From Candidatus Altimarinota bacterium (GTDB lineage Bacteria; Patescibacteriota; JACMRA01), in contig JAAUSE010000007.1 of the NCBI GenBank assembly GCA_012031925.1, forward strand, positions 1-34,995: a DNA stretch of 34,995 nt, read 5' to 3'. The position numbers and the translations under genes are program-made. Shown here in pieces: positions 1 through 8,816 of the stretch (the stretch's first letter is position 1; every line of letters begins with the position of its first letter). Below the pieces are notes generated by a model. The model ran no database searches. It was not told the origin of the DNA and saw only the letters and a list, made by a program, of their open reading frames with translations.

Positions 1-2
1 AT

Positions 3-68
3 AAATATTTTTTGATAGCCTTAGCTATTAGAAAATATTTAGGGTTATCTCAGGAATTTGCTAGATAA
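3..68 (+). CDS. Possible 3' end of an upstream gene (partial)
   Basis: An open frame enters from the left edge and stops at TAA 66-68, giving about 21 residues ending LSQEFAR. Because rfbC and rfbA follow on the same strand, an upstream rml/rfb gene such as rfbB or rfbD would be expected here. The fragment is too short to recognise, and the frame could be chance. Confidence 0.2.
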   Translation, partial: KYFLIALAIRKYLGLSQEFAR

Positions 69-105
69 GTCTACTGGTTGGAATTTGTTTAGTGCAAGAA
101 GTCTA

Positions 106-133
106 TTGACATATTTCACTATTATCTTACATA
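106..133 (+). promoter_or_regulatory. Candidate promoter for rfbC
   Basis: TTGACA at 106-111 and TACATA at 128-133 are separated by 16 bp. The expected transcription start is about 25 nt before the ATG at 166, leaving room for the GAGG ribosome-binding site just upstream of that ATG. Confidence 0.45.
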
Positions 134-165
134 AGCCTCTATGAGAATTTGTTGAGGAAACCCAA

Positions 166-731
166 ATGAAAATAATACAATCAACCAACGATTTGATTTT
201 GCTCGAAAGAGATGTATACAAAGATAATAGAGGGAGTTTTTCACCTACCGTAGATATATATATAACTTTAACAAGGTTTGTAATCTTGATTTTGAAATGT
301 TTCAAGTAAATGTTTCAGTAAATAAACAATTTACACTTCGAGGATTGTATTTTCAAAAAAAAGTTTTTTTTGCACAAGCTAAACTAGTTACAGTTCTGCA
401 AGGAAGTATTTTAGATGTAGCGGTTGACCTAAGGAAAAGCTCAAGTAATTTTGGTAAGTGTTTTAAGTACCAGCTAACTGACACAAATTATGGTCTTCTT
501 TACATACCTGAAGGTTTTGCTCATGGTTTCTTAGCATTTGAACCAAACACTATAGTTCAATATGCAGTCAACAATCTTTATAATCCATCCACAGAAAGTG
601 GAATCGTTTATAATGATCCGACCTTAGCGATCAAATGGCACTATTTTGATGCCAAAAAACTTAATCTTTCTCAAAAAGATTTGAACCTAACAAGGTTTGA
701 TCCTAATATTGATTATTTCCCTGAACTCTAA
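166..731 (+). CDS. rfbC: dTDP-4-dehydrorhamnose 3,5-epimerase family, frameshifted and with catalytic His replaced
   Basis: RmlC-type cupin epimerase, which acts between RmlB and RmlD in making dTDP-L-rhamnose. The start ATG at 166 follows a GAGG site and gives MKIIQST, the usual family start. The frame breaks at the five-T run 237-241; one extra T joins it to the rest, which otherwise opens only at 297. Conserved pieces include VDLRK and YIPEGFAHGF. The RGLHFQ motif reads RGLYFQ: the codon at 348-350 is TAT (Tyr) where the family has its catalytic base His. The Tyr of the later QYAV segment is kept. Full length would be about 188 residues, normal for the family. Either a decaying gene or an altered enzyme; family assignment is firm, activity doubtful. 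Confidence 0.8.
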
Positions 732-745
732 ATCAATTTTAGCCA

Positions 746-768
746 CCCTTATTTTAGGGATGTTTTTT
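746..768 (+). terminator. Weak terminator after rfbC
   Basis: A short CCCT/AGGG hairpin is followed by six T (763-768). The stem is only 4 bp plus a bulged extension, so the call is tentative. The last Ts also form the start of a TTGACA hexamer at 767-772. Confidence 0.35.
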
Positions 769-822
769 GACATTATTATAAATAAATGACAATCATGTTT
801 TGCTCTGTATTTGGATGAAAAG

Positions 823-1680
823 ATGAAAGGAATTATACTAGCAGGTGGTACTGGATCAAGGCTATACCCAATAACCCAAGCCGTTTGCAAGCAATTGATG
901 CCAATTTATGATAAGCCAATGATCTATTACCCTCTTTCTACTTTGATTTTGAGTGGTATTAGAGAAATTGCTATTATTACGACACCTCATGACAAAACTG
1001 CTTTTAAAAATCTTCTCAAAGATGGGTCTCAGTTAGGATGTAGCTTTGAATATATTGAACAAAAAGAGCCTGAAGGAATAGCTCAAGCCTTTGTCCTAAC
1101 AAAAGATTTTATTGGTTTGGATTCTGTTTGTTTGATTCTAGGGGATAATATATTTTATGGAGGTAGTATTCATGAGTTAACCAAGAAATGTCACCAACTT
1201 GATGGAGGAATAATATTTTCTTACAAAGTCAAAGATCCTCAAAGGTATGGCGTGGTAGAAGTCGACAATAATGGGTTAGCTATTTCTATTGAAGAAAAAC
1301 CTACAAAGCCCAAGTCCAAATCCGCAGTAGCTGGCTTATATTTTTATGACAATGAAGTCGTCAAAATTGCTAAAAATGTTCAAAAATCTACTAGAGGTGA
1401 GTATGAAATTACTGACATAAATAGTTATTATCTTAATCAAAAAAAGCTCAAAGTTATAGAGATGGAGAAAAATACAACTTGGTTAGACACTGGCACAATT
1501 GACTCATTATTTTTTGCTTATAATTTTATCAAAAATATTGAACAAAGAAATAGTCAAAAAATAGGATGTATTGAAGAAGCTGCTTTTGAAATGGGTTACA
1601 TTGATGAAACTGAGCTCACCAAGCTAGCTAAACCTTTAATGAAAAGTGGTTACGGACAATACCTGTTAGATCTTATCTAA
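823..1680 (+). CDS. rfbA: Glucose-1-phosphate thymidylyltransferase
   Basis: Makes dTDP-glucose from glucose-1-phosphate and dTTP, the first step of dTDP-rhamnose synthesis in the cytoplasm. ATG 823 gives MKGIILAGG, the expected N-terminus with the nucleotide-binding signature GGTGSRLYP; the in-frame TTG at 811 adds four unexpected residues. Further family landmarks are KQLMPIYDKPMIYYPLS, LGDNIFYG, YGVVEVD with EEKP, and WLDTGT. About 285 residues, normal length. It follows rfbC, so the two are the tail of a rhamnose operon. A strong terminator lies directly after the stop. Confidence 0.95.
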   Translation: MKGIILAGGTGSRLYPITQAVCKQLMPIYDKPMIYYPLSTLILSGIREIAIITTPHDKTAFKNLLKDGSQLGCSFEYIEQKEPEGIAQAFVLTKDFIGLDSVCLILGDNIFYGGSIHELTKKCHQLDGGIIFSYKVKDPQRYGVVEVDNNGLAISIEEKPTKPKSKSAVAGLYFYDNEVVKIAKNVQKSTRGEYEITDINSYYLNQKKLKVIEMEKNTTWLDTGTIDSLFFAYNFIKNIEQRNSQKIGCIEEAAFEMGYIDETELTKLAKPLMKSGYGQYLLDLI

Positions 1681-1686
1681 GATTCA

Positions 1687-1715
1687 CCCTACTCAGCAAT
1701 AGAGTAGGGATTTTT
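1687..1715 (+). terminator. Rho-independent terminator after rfbA
   Basis: Perfect 8-bp stem CCCTACTC/GAGTAGGG (1687-1694 with 1702-1709), 7-nt loop, then A and five T. The final Ts run into a TTGACA hexamer at 1714-1719. Confidence 0.85.
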
Positions 1716-1741
1716 GACATTTTTGAAAAGCTGGATTTTAC
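1714..1741 (+). promoter_or_regulatory. Candidate promoter overlapping the rfbA terminator
   Basis: TTGACA (1714-1719) begins inside the terminator U-tract. The best -10 match is TTTTAC at 1736-1741 with a 16-bp spacer, ending 8 nt before the ATG at 1750. The -10 is weak, so only the -35 is convincing. Confidence 0.3.
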
Positions 1742-1749
1742 TATATCTA

Positions 1750-2502
1750 ATGACTACAAAAGCAATCGAAGCTGGAGATTTTGGATATGACGCGGTAGAT
1801 GGGAATTATCTTGAAGCAACTTCTATTACCCAGAATTATCATAATTGGATTCTTGACTCTATTCACAAACACATCGGCAAAAATATTCTTGAAGTTGGAG
1901 CGGGTGTAGGTTTGGTAACAGAAAAACTATCACAAAAATACTCTCAAAGAAATCTTTACTCTCTCGAACCATCCAAGGTAATGTACCCTACTTTACAAAA
2001 AAAAGTTCGCCAAGAAAAACTCAAAGTCAAAAATCTTTTCAAAGGCACAATCACTGACAACTTTGCCAAGCTCAAAAAACTTGAACTCAACTCCCTCATA
2101 TACATTAATGTCCTAGAGCATATCGAAGATGATCAAACTGAAATCAAAGAAGCATATAATTTGTTAGCCAAAAACGGAACACTTGTGACATTTTCGCCTG
2201 CTGGAATGTGGCTGTATTCACCTCGTGACAAAAGAACCGGACATTATCGCAGGTATTCTCTGGAAGAAAAAGTTGATAAGTTGAAAAAAGTAGGTTTTGA
2301 TATTGTCGAGGCTAGATATTTTGATATTTTTGGGAGCTTGTTATGGTGGGGCAAATTCAAATTACTCAAATCTGACAAAATCTCTCAGGGTCAAAGTGGT
2401 TTTTATGACAAAAGAGTTGTTCCTGTGATGCGCGCAATCGAACCCAAGTGGTTGCCGTTTGGCAAAAATATTATTGTTATAGGTAAAAAGAAAAAATTAT
2501 GA
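1750..2502 (+). CDS. Class I SAM-dependent methyltransferase
   Basis: Rossmann-fold methyltransferase of the Methyltransf_11/23 type. Motif I is ILEVGAGVGLVTEKL, and the motif IV region reads NVLEHIEDD. The chosen start ATG 1750 gives MTTKAIEAGDFGYDA; an in-frame TTG at 1714 lies in the preceding terminator/-35 sequence and is rejected. The substrate is unknown. Its stop overlaps the next gene's start (ATGA at 2499-2502), so it is translationally coupled to a membrane glycosyltransferase, which suggests it modifies a lipid- or glycan-linked substrate. Confidence 0.85.
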   Translation: MTTKAIEAGDFGYDAVDGNYLEATSITQNYHNWILDSIHKHIGKNILEVGAGVGLVTEKLSQKYSQRNLYSLEPSKVMYPTLQKKVRQEKLKVKNLFKGTITDNFAKLKKLELNSLIYINVLEHIEDDQTEIKEAYNLLAKNGTLVTFSPAGMWLYSPRDKRTGHYRRYSLEEKVDKLKKVGFDIVEARYFDIFGSLLWWGKFKLLKSDKISQGQSGFYDKRVVPVMRAIEPKWLPFGKNIIVIGKKKKL

Positions 2503-3958
2503 AATTTTCAAAAAAATTCTGGTCAAAATTTTCCATTACAATATTAATTTGTTCGATTTTACTCAGCGGATATTTTGCCTTATGGAACAAATATTGGAGT
2601 GACGGCGATGAATTTCATTATCTAGTAATGTCAAATAGTTTTATTCAAGATAAAGATTTTAACCTAAAAAATGACTACGAAAACAAAGAATATTTTTCAC
2701 ATCATAGTCATGAAGAAAATCCACATGGATATAAGACAAAATTTGGTCAGTTACGCAGTCATCATAATATCTTATTACCTATAATTGTTGCTCCTGGATA
2801 TGTTGCTAGAAACATTTTAGGGGCAAGATTAGTGGTTTGGGCAATATCTATACTCAGTATTTTTGCTTTGCTTTTATACTTAAAGTACCACAGTTTTAGT
2901 TCAGCTTCCTCCAAGCTAATTTCTTCACTTTTTATACTTCAATTACCAATTATTACATATTCTCAATATGTTTATACAGATCTTATCTCAGGATATTTGA
3001 TGTTATGGGGAACTCTTCCGCTACTTTCTTATCTCAAAAAACCAAGTAATTGGAAATTATTTGTATCTTCCTCAATTTTTGGTTTGGCATCATTCTTACA
3101 CATAAAATTAGTCCAATACACATTTTTAATTCTAGTCTTTTTTAGCATATATATACTTTCCAAAAAACTTCAAATCAAAATAAAATCAATAAAAACTATT
3201 TTCTTAACTAAAAGTAGCTACGTATTTTTGTTGAAGGTATTTGGTTTGTGGTCTTTTTTCCAGTTATTATTTACATTTACTATGTATCGTTGGTATGGAG
3301 AATTCTCTCCAGCAGCTGCTCATAATCTACTTTCACAAAATAGCAGTGAGTACAGCTCATTTTATACATATAACCCAGTCAGGATTGTTCAAAATTTCTT
3401 TGGTCTATTCTTTGGGGGTGAATCTGGTCTATTAGCAAACGCTCCACTCTTTGTGTTGTTATTTGCAGGATTAATTATTTGGAAAAATAAAAACTTTCAA
3501 TCTTTTTTTATTGTTGCTATACCAAGTATTATCTTCTTTTTTAGACAAAGTATGTTTCTCAAATGGAGAACATGGGGACCTCCAGCAAGATACACTATAG
3601 TCTTTTTACCGTTGTTAATACCAGCAATTAGTTACTCTATATTAGCAATTTGGCCAAAAAAATTGGTAAAATCATTGTTACCACTATAACTTTGATCACA
3701 ATAGCTTTTTATTATCTTCTTTTCCAAGTCCAAAAAAGTGGTTACCCGCTTTGGATCAACACTAATCAATATTGGGAATCAGTTTTTAACAAACTAAACC
3801 TACCACCAAATATTAACAAAATTACATTTATTGATTTGGTAAATCCAAACTACAATGATATAATCAAAACAGCAGTCGCTACAATTTTTATAGCCTTAAT
3901 TTCTTTTTACATCATACAACAATCAAAAAATATTGACCAAAAAAAATCTTCTTCCTAA
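2499..3958 (+). CDS. GT-C type membrane glycosyltransferase (ArnT/PMT-like), frameshifted
   Basis: Polytopic membrane protein with an early periplasmic loop containing the acidic segment WSDGDEFHYL, as in the GT-C/GT39 superfamily, which transfers sugars from polyprenyl-phosphate donors outside the membrane. About ten hydrophobic segments can be seen. The first frame ends at 3689 in KKLVKSLLPL, but from about 3650 another frame continues with KKIGKIIVTTITL to 3958. Adding one A to the seven-A run 3656-3662 joins them into one protein of about 486 residues. A combined gene is more likely than two. The specific sugar is unknown. Confidence 0.7.
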
Positions 3959-3967
3959 GATTAGCTT

Positions 3968-4225
3968 ATGCCTAAAAAAACTGCAATCAAATCCACCACC
4001 AAATCAGTTTCCAAGCCCAAACCAACTACTCAAAAAACCACTCAAACCAAAAAAGAGAATCTAGACCATCAACACGAAAATTTCTCTAAGTTCCTAATCA
4101 CTGTAGTAATTTTTTTGGGAATAGTGGTCTTAGCTTTGTTCTCAATTCTATGGGAGCAAATGTACGAGAACGGTGACTCTAGTCAAAAAAAAGAAAAATC
4201 TTCATTGATGAAATACAACAACTAA
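3968..4225 (+). CDS. Small single-pass membrane protein, paralogue 1 of a tandem family
   Basis: 85 residues: a Lys/Thr-rich basic N-terminus, one membrane segment (FSKFLITVVIFLGIVVLALFS), then WEQMYE and a short charged tail. The membrane segment and WEQMYE match the next genes, but the ectodomain present in those is missing. The stop is only 22 nt before the next start. This is either a truncated copy or a bare anchor. No known function recognised. Confidence 0.65.
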   Translation: MPKKTAIKSTTKSVSKPKPTTQKTTQTKKENLDHQHENFSKFLITVVIFLGIVVLALFSILWEQMYENGDSSQKKEKSSLMKYNN

Positions 4226-4247
4226 AATTAAGATAAAGAATAGAATT

Positions 4248-5159
4248 ATGCCAAAAAAACCAACTCCAACCAAACACACCCATACAAATTTCTCCAAATT
4301 CTTAATCACTGTAATTATCTTCCTGTCAGTTGTTGTGCTAGCTCTATTCTCAGTATTATGGGAGCAGATGTACGAGGTGGAAGACATGATTCCAAAAGAA
4401 GAACCAATGATGGTTGAATCTAACATTGAGATAGAAGATCCAAGTTTGCCTGAGTTATCTACTAATATTAACTCGGAGGAAATCTCCCAATCAACGGGAG
4501 AAGAATGGACTGGAGAGATAACTTTAGCACCTACTAATAAAAATCGTTTTGATAAATCAAACACACAATTTTGTGGAGGTAATGGCATTCAGTATATCAA
4601 AAGAATTGAGGGAAAACAAGAATTTGATGAAGTGATGTATATATCTAACAGAAACTTATTCGATGAAGAGAAAACACTTCAAAGATTCAACTCCATAGAT
4701 AAATTCATCAACAACAATATCGAAGTTCTTACAGCTGATAAAATTAATACTGACAAACCAATCGCTGAAATATCAAATCAAGTTAATGAGCAATATTTTA
4801 CAGAATTTAAAATCTTAGGATCCACCTCTTTTCCTTGTGAATTTTATGGTTTTGGTGAATTTAGTTTAATTCCTTTCAGTATCAACTATCCAGGTGCGGA
4901 CTCTGCTTTTATATTTGAAAGAGGTGTTTTTGCCAAAAAATCTGATAATTATATATACTTAGAAAAAATCAGAAATGAAGACATTATCAATTTGAGAGTA
5001 AAATACTCGAATGAATGTAATGAAGAAGGTGTTAGCTTTGAAGGAATGGATCCTAGAAACACTATATGTGTCAATCAAAAACTAAGCCGAGACTCTGGTT
5101 ACAAGCAAATAATTACAGACCAAGCGCAATCACTAATCGAAACATTCAAATTACAATAA
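4248..5159 (+). CDS. Membrane-anchored surface protein, paralogue 2 of a tandem family
   Basis: 303 residues. A basic N-terminus with PTKHTHTNFSKF is followed by one membrane segment (about residues 18-39), WEQMYE, an acidic linker (about 44-90) and an extracytoplasmic domain with four Cys. ISNRNL, GADSA and DNYI.L recur in paralogue 3, so the ectodomains are related although very diverged. Ends in FKLQ; paralogue 3 ends FQLQ. The next gene starts 1 nt after the stop, so they form one operon. Not a type IV pilin: there is no prepilin cleavage motif. Function unknown, probably surface-exposed. Confidence 0.75.
   Translation: MPKKPTPTKHTHTNFSKFLITVIIFLSVVVLALFSVLWEQMYEVEDMIPKEEPMMVESNIEIEDPSLPELSTNINSEEISQSTGEEWTGEITLAPTNKNRFDKSNTQFCGGNGIQYIKRIEGKQEFDEVMYISNRNLFDEEKTLQRFNSIDKFINNNIEVLTADKINTDKPIAEISNQVNEQYFTEFKILGSTSFPCEFYGFGEFSLIPFSINYPGADSAFIFERGVFAKKSDNYIYLEKIRNEDIINLRVKYSNECNEEGVSFEGMDPRNTICVNQKLSRDSGYKQIITDQAQSLIETFKLQ
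4266..4376 (+). repeat. Conserved anchor module, copy A
   Basis: This 111-bp segment encodes PTKHTHTNFSKF through the membrane helix to YE. It aligns without gaps to 5182-5292 with about nine mismatches, although the sequences downstream are unalike at DNA level. More diverged copies lie near 4070-4170 and 5990-6070. Confidence 0.8.
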
Positions 5160-5160
5160 T

Positions 5161-5967
5161 ATGCCAACAAAAAGCACCAATCCAACCAAACACACCCACA
5201 CAAACTTTTCCAAGTTCTTAATCACTGTAATTATTTTCCTATCAGTTGTTGTGCTAGCTCTTTTCTCAGTCTTATGGGAGCAGATGTATGAGAGTCAAGA
5301 AAAATCCCAACCTGTAGAAGAATTAGAAGAAACAGCCTTAATTGAAAACATCCCAGCCGAACCAAGCTTATCTTCTGAGATCTCTATGGAAGAGGTTGAA
5401 GGCTCGCAAGAAGAAGAGCAAACTGGAGTTATTAAAATCAGGCCACTAAAATTTTCTCAATTCAAAAAAGAAATAATTACTGAAAATATTACTAAAAATA
5501 GCCCTCTACCTAATTGTCTTATTGGACACACAACATACAGACTCAATGAAGGTGATGAAACCTTTCAAGATAACTGGCTCATGGAAATATCAAACAGAAA
5601 CTTAAATTTCATAGAAAGATACTCAAAATCAACTAACGAAATTTTGGATATTTTCGATTCTAATTTCAACGATAGTGTTATTGACAATATTAGTGTTCAA
5701 AGTATTTTTGATTATGCTTCAGTGCAATGCGCAGCTACAGGGGTTGGGAATATACCTCTAAAAGAAACCGATTTTGATTTCAAGTTAGTAGAATATGAAG
5801 GAACAGACAGTGCAATAATGATATACGATTCTGTTAACTTTAGTAAAGTATTTATATTAGCAAGACAGGGAGATAACTATATCAAGTTATCCAAAGATTC
5901 TGCTAGTAATTTTGGTACTCCAGATCAAGTAGCCGAGCGACTTTTAGAATTATTCCAATTACAATAA
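5161..5967 (+). CDS. Membrane-anchored surface protein, paralogue 3 of a tandem family
   Basis: 268 residues with the same plan: PTKHTHTNFSKF, one membrane helix, WEQMYE, an acidic Glu-rich linker (about 43-85) and an ectodomain carrying two Cys, EISNRNL, GTDSA and DNYIKL. The ATG follows the previous stop by 1 nt, and the next paralogue follows 1 nt after this stop. The anchor DNA is almost identical to paralogue 2 while the ectodomain is strongly diverged. Function unknown; surface location inferred from topology. Confidence 0.75.
   Translation: MPTKSTNPTKHTHTNFSKFLITVIIFLSVVVLALFSVLWEQMYESQEKSQPVEELEETALIENIPAEPSLSSEISMEEVEGSQEEEQTGVIKIRPLKFSQFKKEIITENITKNSPLPNCLIGHTTYRLNEGDETFQDNWLMEISNRNLNFIERYSKSTNEILDIFDSNFNDSVIDNISVQSIFDYASVQCAATGVGNIPLKETDFDFKLVEYEGTDSAIMIYDSVNFSKVFILARQGDNYIKLSKDSASNFGTPDQVAERLLELFQLQ
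5182..5292 (+). repeat. Conserved anchor module, copy B
   Basis: Gapless 111-bp match to 4266-4376 with about nine mismatches, several of them synonymous. It marks a recent duplication or gene conversion of the anchor-coding part. Confidence 0.8.
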
Positions 5968-5968
5968 T

Positions 5969-6360
5969 ATGCCAAAAAAACCAAATCCAACCAAACACAC
6001 CCACACTAATTTCTCCAAATTCTTAACAACCATTGTAATATTTTTATCAATAGTGGTTCTAGTTCTTGGCTGGTTAGTCCTCCAGAATTTTGTACAAGAT
6101 TCCAAAGATAATACAATTATCATCTCCCTGACCGAAGAAGCAATTATACATTCGATGAGTACTGTCCTATAACTAATGATATAATAAACTCAACAATCAA
6201 TGGAAACACAATTAAAGATTTTGACCCTGGTTATGAAGACAAAGATGGTAAAATACGTTTTTTGTTCAGAATCTTAACTAATATAGACAGTGAAAGCATT
6301 GAGTCTAATTATGAAATAAAAGAAATCAGACAAATCATGGAAAATTCTAGATTCCAATAA
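5969..6360 (+). CDS. Membrane-anchored surface protein, paralogue 4 of a tandem family, frameshifted
   Basis: Begins with PTKHTHTNFSKF and the membrane helix, but lacks WEQMYE. The first frame stops at 6172 after IIHSMSTVL. A second frame carries on as FDEYCPITNDII to TAA 6358-6360 and ends in SRFQ, resembling the LQ ends of paralogues 2 and 3. Adding one T to TT 6151-6152 joins the two into about 130 residues. The ectodomain is shorter than in its neighbours. Function unknown. Confidence 0.6.
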
Positions 6361-6361
6361 G

Positions 6362-6390
6362 TTGACTCGCTTAGCTTATTATGGTAGAAA
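6362..6390 (+). promoter_or_regulatory. Candidate promoter for the PIG-V-like gene
   Basis: TTGACT 6362-6367 and TAGAAA 6385-6390 with a 17-bp spacer, directly after the stop of paralogue 4 and about 30 nt before the ATG at 6421. Confidence 0.45.
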
Positions 6391-6420
6391 TTATAAAATC
6401 TAATACTCATTAATTTTACA

Positions 6421-7737
6421 ATGCAATTCTTAAAACCAAATAACGAAACATTCAAAAAAATAAAAAATGTTATTTTTTTGAATGCTGACATAATCATACT
6501 CAGTTTACTTATACAATCATTAGTATTAATTATTATATTTGTTTCATCAGCTTATCTACCGCCAAATGGTGGTTATGAAGGAAGGTGGAGAACAGAACCA
6601 ATAGCAGATATCGCATCATATATTAGAAACATTTCAATAACATGGGATAGTAAACATTACTTAGAAATTGCTGAAAACTGGTATAGTCCCACTAGATCAT
6701 CTCATTATGCATTCTTCCCTCTACTCCCTATACTAATTAGAGGATTGACATTTATATTACCATTCTTTAGTACTAATACTATAAGCATAATTCTCTCATG
6801 GATTTTATATCTAACATTAGCTTTTTTTCTAAAAAAAGCTTTTAAAGTTTTAAGACCAGGCGCCAATAACTTTAATTTAATAATAACCACATTAATATGC
6901 CCTTTTAGTGTATTTTATGTTTTTGTATACACTGAAAGCTTGTTTGTAATTATCTCTTTAATAAGTTTATTTTCATATCAAAGATTTAAACATATTTCTA
7001 ATAGAAGTAGGTATTTACACCTCATGTTGTTACTGATAAGCTCATTTGCTTTAAGCACAACTAGAAATCTTGGCGTTTTCCTTGGGATTAGCATTCTACT
7101 TGCTGAAATTGTGTTTACAGTTATTAAGAAAAAAAACGCTGACCATAATCATTTGTATAATAATGATTTACTCTCAGGATTTGCGGTTGCAGCTTCAAGT
7201 ATACTTGGATTATTCGCTGTCTTTAGTATAGGATATTTAACAACAAAAAACCTATTTGTTAGTTTCGAAGTTCAGAAGTACTGGAGAAGAGAAACTAATT
7301 TAAATATTTTTAATACAATCTATGAATCTATAAAACAATTCACCAACCCTCAAGAAATATATTCAACTTGTGATAACTATAGGGATTGTGTTTTTGGTGC
7401 AACATATCCACTTTTTGCTTTATTAATAATTCTTACAGTATTTTTCCTATTCTCCATAGTAATTTATAAAAAATACAATATTGATAACAAAATTGAGATT
7501 AACCCTACAATTCTTGTTAGCATAATCTTTTCATTATTCTTACTCATCGTACCTATCACAAAAGGATTGGGGAGTTATAATAGATACATAATTTCAACTC
7601 CAATATATTACCTAGGGTTACCAATACTCATAAATAGATTTATCCCAAAAAAATTTAGCCCTTTAATCTTAATTATTTCAAGTTACTTTTTCGCTATCTT
7701 TATAATCCTTTTTAGCTTACACTATTGGATAGGATAG
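6421..7737 (+). CDS. PIG-V-like (Mannosyl_trans2) GT-C mannosyltransferase
   Basis: 438-residue polytopic membrane protein. The first extracytoplasmic loop has ITWDSKHYLEIAENWY (about residues 72-88), the WD-x-x-H/Y pattern of PIG-V/Gpi18-type mannosyltransferases, followed by FFPLLPILIR. These enzymes add a sugar, often mannose, from a polyprenyl-phosphate donor. The next gene is a polyprenol-phosphate sugar synthase type GT2, which could supply that donor. Roughly ten membrane segments. The exact acceptor cannot be read from sequence. Confidence 0.75.
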   Translation: MQFLKPNNETFKKIKNVIFLNADIIILSLLIQSLVLIIIFVSSAYLPPNGGYEGRWRTEPIADIASYIRNISITWDSKHYLEIAENWYSPTRSSHYAFFPLLPILIRGLTFILPFFSTNTISIILSWILYLTLAFFLKKAFKVLRPGANNFNLIITTLICPFSVFYVFVYTESLFVIISLISLFSYQRFKHISNRSRYLHLMLLLISSFALSTTRNLGVFLGISILLAEIVFTVIKKKNADHNHLYNNDLLSGFAVAASSILGLFAVFSIGYLTTKNLFVSFEVQKYWRRETNLNIFNTIYESIKQFTNPQEIYSTCDNYRDCVFGATYPLFALLIILTVFFLFSIVIYKKYNIDNKIEINPTILVSIIFSLFLLIVPITKGLGSYNRYIISTPIYYLGLPILINRFIPKKFSPLILIISSYFFAIFIILFSLHYWIG

Positions 7738-7762
7738 AAAGTATCATAAGTAAGCATAGTCT

Positions 7763-8728
7763 ATGTGTATCAAAAAAAATAGCTTAAAAAAACTAAAACT
7801 GATTATTCAAATCAACTGCTTCAACGAACAAGACAGTCTTCCAATTAGTTACCAAGATCTTCCCAAATCAATACCCGGAATCGATATTATCGAAACCCTC
7901 ATTGTAGATGATGGCAGTACAGATCGAACTAGTGAAATTGCGGCCAAACTCGGTGTTAATCATATAGTTCGCCACAACGGTAACCGTGGCCTGCCCGCTG
8001 CTGTCAACACCGGAGTACTCAAGGCTATTCAAGAGGGCGCAGATATTCTTGTGAATACTGATGCTGACAATCAGTATGAGGCCCGAGATATTGCCAAACT
8101 AGTTAAGCCAATTGTCGAACAAAAAGCTGATTATGTATATGGTCAAAGACCAATTATGGATATCGATGAATTCTCTACTATCAAAAAATACTTACAGCTC
8201 GCAGGAGCCAAAGTAGTAGGAGCTATCACTGATCTTGAACTTAATGACGCTGCCAGCGGCTTCAGGGCTATCTCACGTGAAGCCATGCAAAAATATTTCC
8301 TACTAGCCCAATATTCTTCACCTCTAGAAGGACTTATCCAAGCGACCATGAAAGGACTTACAGTAGATGTTGTTGATGTCAGAGTCAACCAGTTCCTTCG
8401 CCCCTCAAGACTTTTCAAATCCAAGACCAAATACGTCTTCAAATCTGCTACAATAATCTTAGATAACATCCTCATCTACAGACCCTTGCAAACTTTCCTA
8501 ACTCTTGGCACAATATTCTTCATAATCGGCATAACCCTTACAGCTTTCAGAATCTACCTACTCAATTACACAACAACATCCAGTTCCCACCTAACCTTAC
8601 TAATGGCCTCAATAATGACCTACATCCTCTCACTACAACTATACTTCCTAGGTCTATTTGCCAGACTACAAAGAGCCAACAAACTTCAAAGCGACGAAAT
8701 ACTTTACAGAATCAATACAAAAATATAA
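7763..8728 (+). CDS. GT2 glycosyltransferase, polyprenol-phosphate mannose/glucose synthase-like
   Basis: 321 residues. GT-A fold domain with VDDGSTDRT (about 48-56), GNRGLPAAVNTG and the metal-binding DADNQY (about residue 97), then GFRAISREA. Two membrane helices at the C-terminus (about 240-265 and 275-297) match DPM1/GtrB-type enzymes, which load a sugar onto polyprenyl phosphate at the inner face. It follows the GT-C gene by 25 nt and is probably co-transcribed, a usual donor/acceptor pairing. Confidence 0.85.
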   Translation: MCIKKNSLKKLKLIIQINCFNEQDSLPISYQDLPKSIPGIDIIETLIVDDGSTDRTSEIAAKLGVNHIVRHNGNRGLPAAVNTGVLKAIQEGADILVNTDADNQYEARDIAKLVKPIVEQKADYVYGQRPIMDIDEFSTIKKYLQLAGAKVVGAITDLELNDAASGFRAISREAMQKYFLLAQYSSPLEGLIQATMKGLTVDVVDVRVNQFLRPSRLFKSKTKYVFKSATIILDNILIYRPLQTFLTLGTIFFIIGITLTAFRIYLLNYTTTSSSHLTLLMASIMTYILSLQLYFLGLFARLQRANKLQSDEILYRINTKI

Positions 8729-8777
8729 AAATATTTTTAAACACTTTTGATACAAACAACACGTGACAATACCAAAG

Positions 8778-8806
8778 TTGACTCAATAGCAATTAATTGG
8801 TACGGT
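8778..8806 (+). promoter_or_regulatory. Promoter for the flippase gene
   Basis: TTGACT 8778-8783, 17-bp spacer, TACGGT 8801-8806. The start codon at 8817 lies 10 nt after the -10, so the transcript would have almost no leader. Confidence 0.55.
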
Positions 8807-8816
8807 TAATACCAAC

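Noticed and set aside
1714-1749. TTG start extending the methyltransferase upstream
   Set aside because: The extra codons fall in the rfbA terminator and the -35 box; ATG 1750 fits the family start.
3968-6360. Type IV pilin-like reading of the tandem family
   Set aside because: There is no prepilin cleavage site (G/A followed by F-T-L-x-E) before the helix; these are plain N-terminal anchors.
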